DNA from: an uncultured Maribacter sp.
GTDB lineage: Bacteria > Bacteroidota > Bacteroidia > Flavobacteriales > Flavobacteriaceae
Direction: 5' to 3'
Assembly: GCA_947498505.1 (NCBI GenBank)
Contig: CANMKG010000004.1
Location: 62,001 to 126,000, forward strand
Length of the DNA: 64,000 bases
The notes under the pieces: generated by a model
Told to the model about the DNA's origin: nothing
Databases searched by the model: none
What the model saw: only the letters and a program-made list of their open reading frames with translations
Part shown: positions 50,512-58,584 of the stretch, one piece after another
How positions within the stretch are numbered: position 1 is the first letter of the stretch
How the letters are laid out: each line of letters begins with the position of its first letter
Position numbers and translations under genes: made by a program

Positions 50512-51184
50512 ACTTTTTAAGCGCCTGAGCAGTTATGTCTTTGGTTTTTAGATTGTAATATTTTTTTCCTTCGGATAAATTAGATTTAAGTAATTCTTGT
50601 TCACAGTGTTGATAAATTCTTAATGCAAACGCTTTGGCTTCTTTACAACTTACGGTGTTAACGATATTGTCAAGAGACTCTTTGTAGCTAATTAACGAAT
50701 CATCAATTTTTTTCTCAAGCGATTTACCTTCTATTATTTTTGCTTTTTTAGGAGCATTTTTTGTCTCTGCAGTATTCATTGCCAATACATCGTTACCATA
50801 AGGACTCTCACTATCGTAATTTCTAAGTGCCTCAAGACTTAAATCTGCGTTTTCCAAAGCTCTTGTTAGTAATAGTTTTGATCCATTTAATGAAGACGCT
50901 CTTGTGGCAGCAATTAAATTTTTAAGCCCTTCCTCTATATTTGCAACAGCATAATCACAACCGCAGTCCTTCATTTGATTTTTGGACTTTTCAATGGCGT
51001 TTAAAGCTTTATAGGTGAAAAAACGAGCTTTATTAAGATCGTTTTCCGCAAGTGCTTTTTTAGTTTGTGATTTTACATAGCCAATATTAGAACCTACGTA
51101 TTCGCACGCCTTGCTAAGTTTTATCTTAAAAGACGAGAATACTAAAAGTATCATTAGCAACCATACGACATTATACTTCTTCAT
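50495..51184 (-). CDS. Exported helical protein of unknown function, 229 residues
   Basis: Signal-peptide-like N-terminus (KKYNVVWLLMILLVFSSF), then a mainly alpha-helical body: CEYVGSNIGYVKSQTKKALAENDLNKARFFTYKALNAIEK, MKDCGCDYAVANIEEGLKNLIAA and a lysine-rich spacer, ending EQELLKSNLSEGKKYYNLKTKDITAQALKKLEGCQ. Cysteines are few but in the CGCD pair and near the ends. The pattern suggests a periplasmic coiled or TPR-like protein. I do not recognise the family. It is convergent with the sigma-54 regulator gene. Confidence 0.65.
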   Translation of the reverse strand: MKKYNVVWLLMILLVFSSFKIKLSKACEYVGSNIGYVKSQTKKALAENDLNKARFFTYKALNAIEKSKNQMKDCGCDYAVANIEEGLKNLIAATRASSLNGSKLLLTRALENADLSLEALRNYDSESPYGNDVLAMNTAETKNAPKKAKIIEGKSLEKKIDDSLISYKESLDNIVNTVSCKEAKAFALRIYQHCEQELLKSNLSEGKKYYNLKTKDITAQALKKLEGCQ

Positions 51185-51370
51185 AATTATTGTAAAATTT
51201 GGGACTATTTACAAGTACAAAGTTAAAGCGCAACGAGTATTTTCGCGTATTTTTTCGATATATAACGGATAAAACTCTTTATTTTGATAAACCTTTGTTT
51301 TTAATAGATGAACTACTGTTTTTTTTAACAGTAAATGGTATTTCATCGATAAAAAATTTTATATTTCACT

Positions 51371-52255
51371 ATGAATCAGATGGAAATAAATAAATATAAA
51401 GTGAATCAAGACTTTAGGTTGGAAGCACATAAAACCTATGAAGATTTTGATAAAACAGATAAAGAGTTAAAAAAGGTACTCAAAGATGTTCGAAGAGAGC
51501 TAGGAGAATTTCAAGATACATTATATGCTCATGGTAAATATGGAGTTTTAGTGTGTTTGCAGGGTATGGATACTTCCGGAAAGGATAGTTTAATTCGCGA
51601 GGTGTTTAAAGATTTTAATGTTAGTGGAGTTGAAGTCCATAGTTTTAAAGTGCCAACAGAATTGGAGTTAAAGCATGATTATCTATGGAGACATTACATA
51701 GCATTACCTGCAAAAGGTAAATTTGGAGTTTTTAATAGAACCCACTATGAGAATGTTTTGGTGACTAAAGTACACCCAGAATATATTTTAGGAGAACAAT
51801 TGCCTGGTATTCATGGTGTAGAAGATATCAATAAACAATTTTGGGAAAAAAGATATGAGAGTATCAACAATTTTGAACAAAATCTGTTTGAAAATGGAAC
51901 AATTGTATTTAAGTTTTTCTTGAATCTATCTAAAGAGGAGCAACGAAAAAGGTTATTGAGAAGATTAGAAATCAAAGAAAAACATTGGAAGTTTTCTCCT
52001 GGAGATTTAAAAGAACGTAAACTTTGGGATGCATATCAAAATTGTTATGAAGAAGCAATTCAAAAAACTTCAAAACCTAATACTCCATGGCATGTAATTC
52101 CAGCTGATAATAAAAAGGCGGCTAGAATAATTGTGGCAAATATTTTACTACAAACGCTTAAAAAGTATAACGATATTAAGGAACCGGAGCTTGATGAAAA
52201 GGTAAAGGTTAATTTAGAAACATATAAAAATCAGTTACAAAATGAAGGTAATTAA
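51371..52255 (+). CDS. ppk2: Polyphosphate kinase 2 family protein
   Basis: A 294-residue PPK2 that transfers phosphate between polyphosphate and nucleoside di- or monophosphates. Walker A LQGMDTSGKDSLIREVF (about 60-75), lid segment YLWRHYIALPAKGKFGVFNRTHYENVLV with the FNRTHYE Walker B-like motif, and FLNLSKEEQRKRLLRRLEIKEKHWKFSPGDLKER with the lid arginines. Length and the FGVFNR pattern fit the class III/I PPK2 used for AMP or ADP phosphorylation; the class is not certain. The 3' end overlaps the M28 gene by 14 bases. Confidence 0.93.
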   Translation: MNQMEINKYKVNQDFRLEAHKTYEDFDKTDKELKKVLKDVRRELGEFQDTLYAHGKYGVLVCLQGMDTSGKDSLIREVFKDFNVSGVEVHSFKVPTELELKHDYLWRHYIALPAKGKFGVFNRTHYENVLVTKVHPEYILGEQLPGIHGVEDINKQFWEKRYESINNFEQNLFENGTIVFKFFLNLSKEEQRKRLLRRLEIKEKHWKFSPGDLKERKLWDAYQNCYEEAIQKTSKPNTPWHVIPADNKKAARIIVANILLQTLKKYNDIKEPELDEKVKVNLETYKNQLQNEGN

Positions 52256-53645
52256 TAGTGTTATAATAGCTCTTTTTTTTATTAGTACAATCTCGTTTGG
52301 GCAAAAAACAGATGAAGAGCAATTAAAAGCAATATATGATTTGTCATTAACAAAAGGTCAGGGGTATGAATGGTTGAATCATTTGTCAAATCAAATAGGT
52401 GGGCGTTTATCTGGCTCCTATCAGGCTCAACAAGCGGTAGACTATACAAAAGAACAATTAGAATTACTTGGAGTGGACAAGGTTTGGCTTCAACCTGTAA
52501 TGGTTCCTAAATGGGTTAGAGGGACTCCTGAGTTTGCGTACTTTGAAACCTCACCAGGACATACAACAAATGTTCCGATATGTGCTCTAGGTGGCTCAAT
52601 AGCAACGCCAGCAACAGGTTTAAAAGCTAATATTGTTGAGGTTAATGGTATAGAAGAATTAAAAGCTCTTGGAAAGGATAAGGTTGAAGGGAAAATAGTT
52701 TTTTATAACAGACCCATGGAACCAACTTTAATTAGCACTTTTGCGTCGTATTCTGGTTGTGTAGATCAACGCTATTCTGGTGCTGCCGAAGCTGGGAAAT
52801 TAGGTGCTGTTGGTGTAATAGTTAGATCGGTTAACCTTCGTTTAGATGATTACCCGCATACGGGTTCAATGGTATATGGAGACATTCCTGCGGAAAAAAG
52901 AATTCCTGCTGCGGCAATAAGTACTAATGGAGCAGAATTATTGAGTACAACCTTGAAATTAAATCCAGAAATTAAATTTTATTTCAAACAAAATTGTAAA
53001 CAATTTAAGGATGTGGAATCGTATAATGTCATTGGGGAAATTACCGGTAGTACACACCCAAAAGAAGTTATGATTGTTGGTGGGCATTTAGACTCTTGGG
53101 ATTTAGGAGATGGTTCTCATGATGATGGGGCAGGAGTGGTACAAAGCATGGATGTATTGAGATTGTTAAAGGAAACAGGCTACAAGCCTAAAAGAACAAT
53201 TAGAGTTGTGCTTTTTATGAACGAAGAAAATGGACTTAGAGGAGGAAACAAGTATGCTGAGGTTGCTAAGAATAAAAAAGAGAATCATGTATTTGCACTA
53301 GAAAGTGATTCGGGTGGATTTACACCAAGAGGTTTTTCCTTTGATTGTTCTGAGGAAAATTTGGAACAGGTTAAAAGTTGGACTAGTTTATTTGAACCTT
53401 ACTTAATTCACATGTTTGTAAAAGGATACGCTGGAGCTGATATTGGCCCGCTTAAGGATAATAAAATGGTCTTGGCTGGACTTATGCCAGATTCGCAGCG
53501 ATATTTTGATCATCACCACGCGGCAAATGACACTTTTGAACATGTAAACAAACGAGAATTACAATTGGGGGCAGCAAGTATGGCAAGTTTGGTTTATTTA
53601 TTTGATAAGTACGGAATTGTTTTACCCTCTAAAATTAAAGGATAA
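52242..53645 (+). CDS. M28-family aminopeptidase (carboxypeptidase Q-like)
   Basis: A 467-residue secreted zinc peptidase (signal peptide ending ISFGQ). An N-terminal PA-like region (up to about 260) precedes the M28 domain: GGHLDSWDLGDGSHDDGAG with the first zinc His/Asp near residue 282, LFMNEENGLRGG with the catalytic Glu pair, LESDSGGFTPRG as the third metal acid, and the late HHHAANDTFEHV His. The fold resembles plasma glutamate carboxypeptidase (PGCP). It begins inside the end of ppk2 and probably shares its transcript. Confidence 0.92.
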   Translation: MKVINSVIIALFFISTISFGQKTDEEQLKAIYDLSLTKGQGYEWLNHLSNQIGGRLSGSYQAQQAVDYTKEQLELLGVDKVWLQPVMVPKWVRGTPEFAYFETSPGHTTNVPICALGGSIATPATGLKANIVEVNGIEELKALGKDKVEGKIVFYNRPMEPTLISTFASYSGCVDQRYSGAAEAGKLGAVGVIVRSVNLRLDDYPHTGSMVYGDIPAEKRIPAAAISTNGAELLSTTLKLNPEIKFYFKQNCKQFKDVESYNVIGEITGSTHPKEVMIVGGHLDSWDLGDGSHDDGAGVVQSMDVLRLLKETGYKPKRTIRVVLFMNEENGLRGGNKYAEVAKNKKENHVFALESDSGGFTPRGFSFDCSEENLEQVKSWTSLFEPYLIHMFVKGYAGADIGPLKDNKMVLAGLMPDSQRYFDHHHAANDTFEHVNKRELQLGAASMASLVYLFDKYGIVLPSKIKG

Positions 53646-53714
53646 AAGCTTAAAAATAGATCATTAACAGGAATCGTGAAAAGAACATAGTTACAAACTG
53701 AGAACTTATTTTAG

Positions 53715-53722
53715 TATCTTTG
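53715..53722 (+). promoter_or_regulatory. -7 promoter box of the immunophilin gene
   Basis: TATCTTTG, a full match to TAnnTTTG, ends 22 bases before the ATG at 53745. The TTG partner is not clear. Confidence 0.55.
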
Positions 53723-53744
53723 CCGCTCATTTAAAAATAGCATT

Positions 53745-54677
53745 ATGCAAGACGGCATTTACGCAAAATTCAATACTACAAAAGGTGAGGTTTTAGTAAA
53801 ACTTACTCATGATTTAACTCCAGGAACTGTTGGCAATTTTGTTGCATTGGCAGAGGGTAAAATGGAAAATACGGCCAAAAAACAAGGTGAGCCATATTAC
53901 AACGGATTAAAATTTCATAGAGTTATTCCTGATTTTATGATTCAAGGTGGTTGTCCGCTAGGAACGGGAACAGGCGATGCTGGTTATAAGTTTGATGATG
54001 AATTTCATCCAGAATTAAACCATAGCGAGCCAGGTGTTTTGTCTATGGCAAATGCAGGACCGGGAACTAATGGTAGTCAGTTTTTTATAACCCATGTGCC
54101 TACACCTTGGTTAGATAATAAACATACCGTGTTTGGACATGTATCGGCAGGTCAAGAAGTTGTAGATACTGTAGCGCAAGGTGATACTATAGAATCTTTG
54201 GAAATTGTAAGAGTAGGAGCTGATGCTGAAAAATGGGATGCATTAGAAGCGTTTAAAGATTTTGCAAGTTCTGGTGAAAAGCGTAAAGAAGAAGAAAAGG
54301 CAAAACAAGCTGCTGAATTGGAAAAGGTTGCAGCTGGTTTTGACGAAACAGCTTCTGGGCTTCGTTATAAAATTATACAAAAAGGAGACGGAGCTAAGGC
54401 GGAAAGTGGAAAGGGAGTTTCTGTACATTACGAAGGTTCTTTGTTAGATGGTCAAGTATTTGATTCTTCATACAAACGTAATGACCCAATTAGTTTTCAA
54501 TTAGGAGTTGGTCAAGTAATTCCTGGTTGGGATGAAGGTATTGGTCTTTTACAAGTTGGAGACAAGGCTAGATTTGTAATACCGTCTGAGCTTGCATATG
54601 GTAGTGCTGGAGCAGGTGGAGTTATTCCTCCTAATGCCACGTTGATTTTTGACGTTGAACTAATGAAAGTCGGATAA
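53745..54677 (+). CDS. Cyclophilin-FKBP dual-domain peptidylprolyl isomerase
   Basis: A 310-residue cytoplasmic protein. Residues 1-160 form a cyclophilin domain (GLKFHRVIPDFMIQGGCPLGTGTG with the catalytic Arg, SMANAGPGTNGSQFFI and the WLDNKHTVFGHV motif). A charged linker (about 165-200, KRKEEEKAKQAAELEKV) leads to an FKBP domain (about 200-310) with VHYEGSLLDGQVFDSSYKR, VIPGWDEGIGLLQVGDKARFVIPSELAYG and PNATLIFDVEL. Such cyclophilin-first fusions are known in Flavobacterium. Probably a folding helper in translation or stress. Confidence 0.95.
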   Translation: MQDGIYAKFNTTKGEVLVKLTHDLTPGTVGNFVALAEGKMENTAKKQGEPYYNGLKFHRVIPDFMIQGGCPLGTGTGDAGYKFDDEFHPELNHSEPGVLSMANAGPGTNGSQFFITHVPTPWLDNKHTVFGHVSAGQEVVDTVAQGDTIESLEIVRVGADAEKWDALEAFKDFASSGEKRKEEEKAKQAAELEKVAAGFDETASGLRYKIIQKGDGAKAESGKGVSVHYEGSLLDGQVFDSSYKRNDPISFQLGVGQVIPGWDEGIGLLQVGDKARFVIPSELAYGSAGAGGVIPPNATLIFDVELMKVG

Positions 54678-54707
54678 TAGACGACTTCAGTTACATACGA
54701 ATAATAG

Positions 54708-54741
54708 AAAACCCTTGCCATTTATTTGGCAAGGGTTTTTC
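54708..54741 (+). terminator. Intrinsic terminator after the immunophilin gene
   Basis: AAAACCCTTGCCA (54708-54720), six-base loop, TGGCAAGGGTTTT (54727-54739), then T. A perfect 13-bp stem 31 bases after the stop. Confidence 0.9.
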
Positions 54742-54782
54742 ATTTTATCTTAGTATATACTTGTTTTTAGATAACAGTATAA

Positions 54783-54872
54783 CTATTGTTTAGCACTACT
54801 AATAATACTAAGAGCGAGCATTGCTATGTTTATAACAACCAAGGCTAATAAAATTTCAAAGAAAGTATTCAT
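54783..54872 (-). CDS. Small hydrophobic membrane peptide, 29 residues
   Basis: ATG at 54870-54872 and TAG at 54783-54785. The sequence begins MNTFFEILLALVVINIAML and ends with SIISSAKQ: one membrane helix and a short polar tail. The helix resembles that of the 55-residue protein at 40738-40905 (TFFxIL, hydrophobic spacer, N, M). Terminators lie on both sides (54708-54741 and 55009-55032), which leaves it as a separate unit. Function unknown. Confidence 0.5.
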   Translation of the reverse strand: MNTFFEILLALVVINIAMLALSIISSAKQ

Positions 54873-55008
54873 GTTTTAGTTTTAAGTGGGGAATGTTAAT
54901 AGTGTTTTCTTAGTAGATATTAATTTGTAGGAAAGGTTGCGTGGGATTAAAAAAAAACTGAAAATACTTTTAAGATTAGCATATTTGCCAAAAAGAATAC
55001 AAAGAAAA

Positions 55009-55032
55009 AGCCCAAGCAATTGCTTGGGCTTA
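55009..55032 (-). terminator. Terminator of the cold-shock gene
   Basis: AAGCCCAAGCAA and its exact complement form a 12-bp arm perfect palindrome, followed on the minus strand by TTTTTCTTTG. It lies 28 bases after the csp stop. Confidence 0.85.
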
Positions 55033-55059
55033 TATTATAAAAAAGTTTTATTTGCTTAC

Positions 55060-55254
55060 CTAGTCAACAACCTTCACATTAACGGCGTTTAATCCTTTTT
55101 TACCTTGTTGTAGTTCAAATTCTACAACATCACCTTCACGAACCTCGTCGATTAAGCCAGAAATGTGTACAAAATGATCTTCGTTTGAACCATCTTCAGT
55201 GATAAAACCATAACCTTTGGAATCATTGAAGAATTTTACTGTTCCTTTACTCAT
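55060..55254 (-). CDS. Cold-shock domain protein
   Basis: A 64-residue single CSD protein that binds single-stranded RNA/DNA. MSKGTVKFFNDSKGYGFIT carries RNP1 (KGYGFIT), then DHFVHISGL is RNP2, and LQQGKKGLNAVNV closes the barrel. An in-frame ATG at 55287 is rejected because it lies at the edge of the -7 box (55285-55292); the ATG at 55254 gives the standard N-terminus. Single gene with its own terminator. Confidence 0.95.
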   Translation of the reverse strand: MSKGTVKFFNDSKGYGFITEDGSNEDHFVHISGLIDEVREGDVVEFELQQGKKGLNAVNVKVVD

Positions 55255-55284
55255 AATAGAAAAATTAAATATTAAATTAAAGCG

Positions 55285-55292
55285 CAAATATA
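55285..55292 (-). promoter_or_regulatory. -7 promoter box of the cold-shock gene
   Basis: TATATTTG on the minus strand (55292-55285), about 30 bases before the start. It fixes the start codon at 55254. The leader is very AT-rich, as in many cold-shock genes. Confidence 0.65.
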
Positions 55293-55605
55293 GGCTTTAA
55301 TATTTAGGAATGTAAGAATTTTGCTATTTTATCCTCCTTTTTTATAAAATAAGTTGGTTTTTATTAATATTTTAAGTATCAGAAATAATCATTTGTTAAT
55401 ATTATATATTTTTAAATTGTTGATTATTAGTTGTTTATGTGGTTGTGATTTGCGCTTTTTTTCTATTGTTATTTCTAGCTTAATTATTGTTTTTTCTTTG
55501 AAATAAAGGTTGCAAATAGTATATAAGAAGGATTTTTTATATGATTTGTACTACAAAATATGTAATACTGTGGTTTTTTGAAATCAATATTAATACCTTT
55601 TTATT
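55293..55605. other. AT-rich intergenic region, no clear gene
   Basis: About 310 bases, strongly T-rich. A 22-codon plus-strand ORF (ATG 55540) with AAGAAGG about ten bases before it lies just upstream of a terminator, but its sequence (ICTTKYVILWFF) shows no family. I make no gene call. Confidence 0.4.
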
Positions 55606-55607
55606 AT

Positions 55608-55649
55608 AAAAACCGCATTGTTTTATTTCAAAAAAACAATGCGGTTTTT
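55608..55649. terminator. Terminator at the 3' end of the peroxiredoxin gene
   Basis: Arms AAAAACCGCATTGTTTT and AAAACAATGCGGTTTTT pair over 16-17 bases with a short loop. On the minus strand a T run follows. It begins about 25 bases after the peroxiredoxin stop. Confidence 0.85.
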
Positions 55650-55673
55650 GTGTTAAATAACATAAATTAAATG

Positions 55674-56312
55674 TTAAACGGTTGGGTCGGGTGTCATTCT
55701 TAAATAAGGTTTAATTTCCTCAACGCCTTTGGTAAATATTTCTTTAGCTTCTTTTGTTGGTATTGCGGGACTCACAACAACCTTTTCTCCATTATTCCAA
55801 TTCGCTGGTGTTGCTACTTTGTGATAAGCGGTTAGTTGTAGCGAATCAATTACACGTATAAGCTCGTAAAAATTACGTCCTGTTGATGCTGGGTAAGTTA
55901 GTATGAGTTTTACGGTTTTGTCTGGTGCAATGATAAATACTGATCGAACTGTTAAAGTACTATCAGCATTAGGGTGAATCATATCATATAGGTCGGATAC
56001 TTGTCTATCTTCATCGGCTATTATTGGAAAATTAACTTCAGTATTTTGTACTTCATTTATATCTTTTATCCATTCTAAATGCGACTCTGCACTATCTACA
56101 CTTAATGCAATCATTTTTACATTGCGTTTATCAAATTCTGTTTTAAATTTTGCAGCTGTACCTAATTCTGTTGTGCATACAGGAGTAAAATCTGCTGGGT
56201 GAGAGAATAGAATACCCCATCCATCTTCCAGATATTCGTAAAAATCAATTGTTCCAAATGAACTATTTGCAGTAAAATTGGGAGCTTTATCTCCTAAACG
56301 TATTGTTGCCAT
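55674..56312 (-). CDS. 1-Cys peroxiredoxin, Prx6 type
   Basis: Reduces hydrogen peroxide and organic peroxides. 212 residues: GDKAPNFTANSSFG, the peroxidatic cysteine in SHPADFTPVCTTELG (Cys near residue 46), and the C-terminal extension (about 165-210, including AIPTKEAKEIFTKGVEEIKPYLRM) that fits the Prx6 long form. There is no conserved resolving Cys, so it is a 1-Cys enzyme. TAATTTTG at 56339-56346 on the minus strand is a good -7 box. Confidence 0.93.
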   Translation of the reverse strand: MATIRLGDKAPNFTANSSFGTIDFYEYLEDGWGILFSHPADFTPVCTTELGTAAKFKTEFDKRNVKMIALSVDSAESHLEWIKDINEVQNTEVNFPIIADEDRQVSDLYDMIHPNADSTLTVRSVFIIAPDKTVKLILTYPASTGRNFYELIRVIDSLQLTAYHKVATPANWNNGEKVVVSPAIPTKEAKEIFTKGVEEIKPYLRMTPDPTV

Positions 56313-56433
56313 TTTATTAGTATTTATATTTTACTCTACAAAATTAGTAGATTAATATTTCTAAGTCGTTTTTTTAGGTTAAAGTTGTATTAAAGTTTAC
56401 TTTTAAATCAATAAAAGAGATGAACTTTTTCAG

Positions 56434-56979
56434 ATGGAAAACAATATTGAAACTTTAAAATATCCTATAGGTCATTTTAATTGTCCGGAGGTAATTACCG
56501 ATAATCATATTAAAGAATGGATACGCGTTTTAGAAGAGTTTCCAACTAAATTGAAAGTATTGGTTAGTAATCTTGATGATGAACAATTTAATACTCCGTA
56601 TAGAGAAGGCGGGTGGACAGTTAGACAACTAATTCATCATATTGCAGATAGTCACCATCATAGTTACACTCGTTTTAAATGGACTCTTACAGAGGATTCA
56701 CCAATAATTAAGGCTTATGACCAAGATGAATGGTCAGGTTTGTTTGATGCCAAATCGGCACCAATAGAGTTATCTTTAACTTATATAAGTGCACTACATG
56801 CTAAATTGGTTTTTTTGTTAAAAGGTTTAACTAAAGAACAGTGGGAAATGGATTATATACATCCAGAAGGGAATGTCACCGTTAGCTTAGCTGAAAACGC
56901 AGGAAAATACGCTTGGCACAGTAATCATCATTTTGAACATATAAAGGGATTGCTAGTTCGTAAAGGTTGGTTGCAGTAA
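56434..56979 (+). CDS. DinB/YfiT-family putative metal-dependent (bacillithiol-transferase-like) protein
   Basis: A 181-residue four-helix DinB-fold protein. The family start LKYPIGHFNCPE matches B. subtilis YfiT; metal-binding histidines are in GGWTVRQLIHHIADSHHHSY (residues 65-80) and YAWHSNHHFEHIKGL near 160. YfiT-type proteins are S-transferases for bacillithiol in Firmicutes and are also found in Bacteroidota, some of which make bacillithiol. Activity here is not proven by the sequence. It is convergent with the thioredoxin-like gene, with one base between. Confidence 0.87.
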   Translation: MENNIETLKYPIGHFNCPEVITDNHIKEWIRVLEEFPTKLKVLVSNLDDEQFNTPYREGGWTVRQLIHHIADSHHHSYTRFKWTLTEDSPIIKAYDQDEWSGLFDAKSAPIELSLTYISALHAKLVFLLKGLTKEQWEMDYIHPEGNVTVSLAENAGKYAWHSNHHFEHIKGLLVRKGWLQ

Positions 56980-57534
56980 TTATTTCCATTTAATATTACA
57001 ACCAATACTAGGTTTTTGAATATTGCTTACCTCTTTACCGCTTATAACCGCTGAAATAGCCTCATGAATGTCACTACCTGTTACAGGAATGTTGTTTCCT
57101 GGCCTTGAATCGTCCAGTTGCCCGCGATATACAAGTTTTAAATTACCATCAAATAGAAAAAAGTCAGGAGTACAGGCAGCATCGTATGCTTTTGCAATTT
57201 CTTGTGTTTCATCATATAAATAAGGGAATGGGTATCTCTCCTTTTTTGCAACTTCTTTCATTAGGTGAGGTGCATCTTGAGGATAGTTTTCCACATCGTT
57301 ACTAGATATGGCAACAAAACTAACCCCCATGTCCTTAAAGGTGTTTGCTAATGATACTATACCATTATTTACGTGAATTACAAAAGGACAATGATTGCAT
57401 ATAAACATTATTAGTGTAGCATTATTTCCTTTAATTGCGTTCAGGTTTATGTTATCTCCACTAACCGTGTCTGGTAACTCAAACTCTGGAGCTATTGTGC
57501 CTAAAGGCATCATATTACTTGGGGTTCTCGCCAT
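56980..57534 (-). CDS. Thioredoxin-fold protein with CNHC active site
   Basis: A 184-residue AhpC/TSA-related thioredoxin-fold protein. It keeps LGTIAPEFELPDTVSGDNINL, then FICNHCPFVIH with a Cys-Asn-His-Cys pair near residue 48, and PDFFLFDGNLKLVYRGQLDDSRP. This type is common in Bacteroidota and related to the resolving part of TlpA-like redox proteins. The start is the ATG at 57534; the ATG at 57546 lies directly at the expected transcription start after TACTTTTA. No signal peptide. Confidence 0.85.
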   Translation of the reverse strand: MARTPSNMMPLGTIAPEFELPDTVSGDNINLNAIKGNNATLIMFICNHCPFVIHVNNGIVSLANTFKDMGVSFVAISSNDVENYPQDAPHLMKEVAKKERYPFPYLYDETQEIAKAYDAACTPDFFLFDGNLKLVYRGQLDDSRPGNNIPVTGSDIHEAISAVISGKEVSNIQKPSIGCNIKWK

Positions 57535-57668
57535 ATGAAAATACATTTTGCTGTTGTAAAAGTATTGAATTCTTTTAATCTATTCATCCGATTTAAGAAG
57601 TTGAAAACATAAAAGTATTAAGTGAAAACATTATCTTGGGAGTTTACTAATTCCAAACCAACCAATTT

Positions 57669-58577
57669 TTGACAGAATCTCTTATTGATAATGTGCAAAT
57701 AAATTTTGATGCGAAGGCACTATGGACAATGAATATTGCTCTTGGACTAGTAATGTTTGGTGTTGCCTTAGAAATTACTGTAAGTGATTTTAAGCGATTG
57801 TTTGAAAAACCAAAATCTGTTCTGGTTGGAGTTACTAGTCAGTTTGTATTACTTCCTATACTTACTTTTTTATTTGTTTTAATAGTACAGCCTGAGCCTA
57901 GTATAGCTCTAGGTATGTTTATGGTCGCAGCATGTCCTGGAGGTAATATTTCAAATTTTATAACACACATTTCCAAAGGTAACTCAGCATTATCTGTTAG
58001 TCTAACAGCACTAGCAACATTGCTAGCTATAGGAATGACGCCTTTAAATTTACAATTATGGGGGTCCTTGTATGCTCCTACTTCAGAACTACTTAAAAAA
58101 GTGGCCATTTCACCAATAGAGATGATTAAATTGGTGTCACTACTTCTTGGTGTTCCCTTACTATTGGGTATGTGGGTAAATTATGAGTTTCCGGTTTTTG
58201 CAAATAAAATTGCTAAAGTATTAAAGGTGATTTCTTTGTTGTTTTTTATTGCATTGGTATTTTTGGCAATATATAATAACAAAGCTGTTTTTGCAGAATA
58301 TGTTATGTATGTTTTCTGGATTGTTTTAGCGCATAATTTGTTGGCTTTTTTAACTGGTTTTTCGTTCTCTAGTTTAATGAGATTGAATAAACCGGATACT
58401 AGGTCGATAACAATTGAAACAGGAATTCAAAATTCAGGATTAGGACTTTTATTAATATTTACTTTTTTCGAAGGTTTAGGAGGAATGGCATTACTTGCGG
58501 CTTTTTGGGGAATATGGCACATAGTATCTGGACTATTGTTGGCAAGCTTTTGGGGGAGAAAAAGGATAGATAAATAA
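57669..58577 (+). CDS. Bile acid:sodium symporter family (BASS) transporter
   Basis: A 302-residue, nine- or ten-TM inner-membrane protein. Family marks: LVMFGVALEITVSDFKRLFEKPKSVLVG, the discontinuous helix CPGGNISNFITHISKGNSALSVSLTALATL (the Na+ binding region) and TIETGIQNSGLGLLL in the second crossover. BASS proteins carry organic anions such as pyruvate, pantothenate or bile acids with Na+. Substrate not predictable. Start is TTG at 57669. The acyltransferase gene follows by seven bases, also with TTG. Confidence 0.9.
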   Translation: MTESLIDNVQINFDAKALWTMNIALGLVMFGVALEITVSDFKRLFEKPKSVLVGVTSQFVLLPILTFLFVLIVQPEPSIALGMFMVAACPGGNISNFITHISKGNSALSVSLTALATLLAIGMTPLNLQLWGSLYAPTSELLKKVAISPIEMIKLVSLLLGVPLLLGMWVNYEFPVFANKIAKVLKVISLLFFIALVFLAIYNNKAVFAEYVMYVFWIVLAHNLLAFLTGFSFSSLMRLNKPDTRSITIETGIQNSGLGLLLIFTFFEGLGGMALLAAFWGIWHIVSGLLLASFWGRKRIDK

Positions 58578-58584
58578 CATTACA

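Noticed and set aside
51199-51393. A 64-codon plus-strand ORF before ppk2
   Set aside because: Non-ATG start, no protein family features, and it overlaps the ppk2 start.
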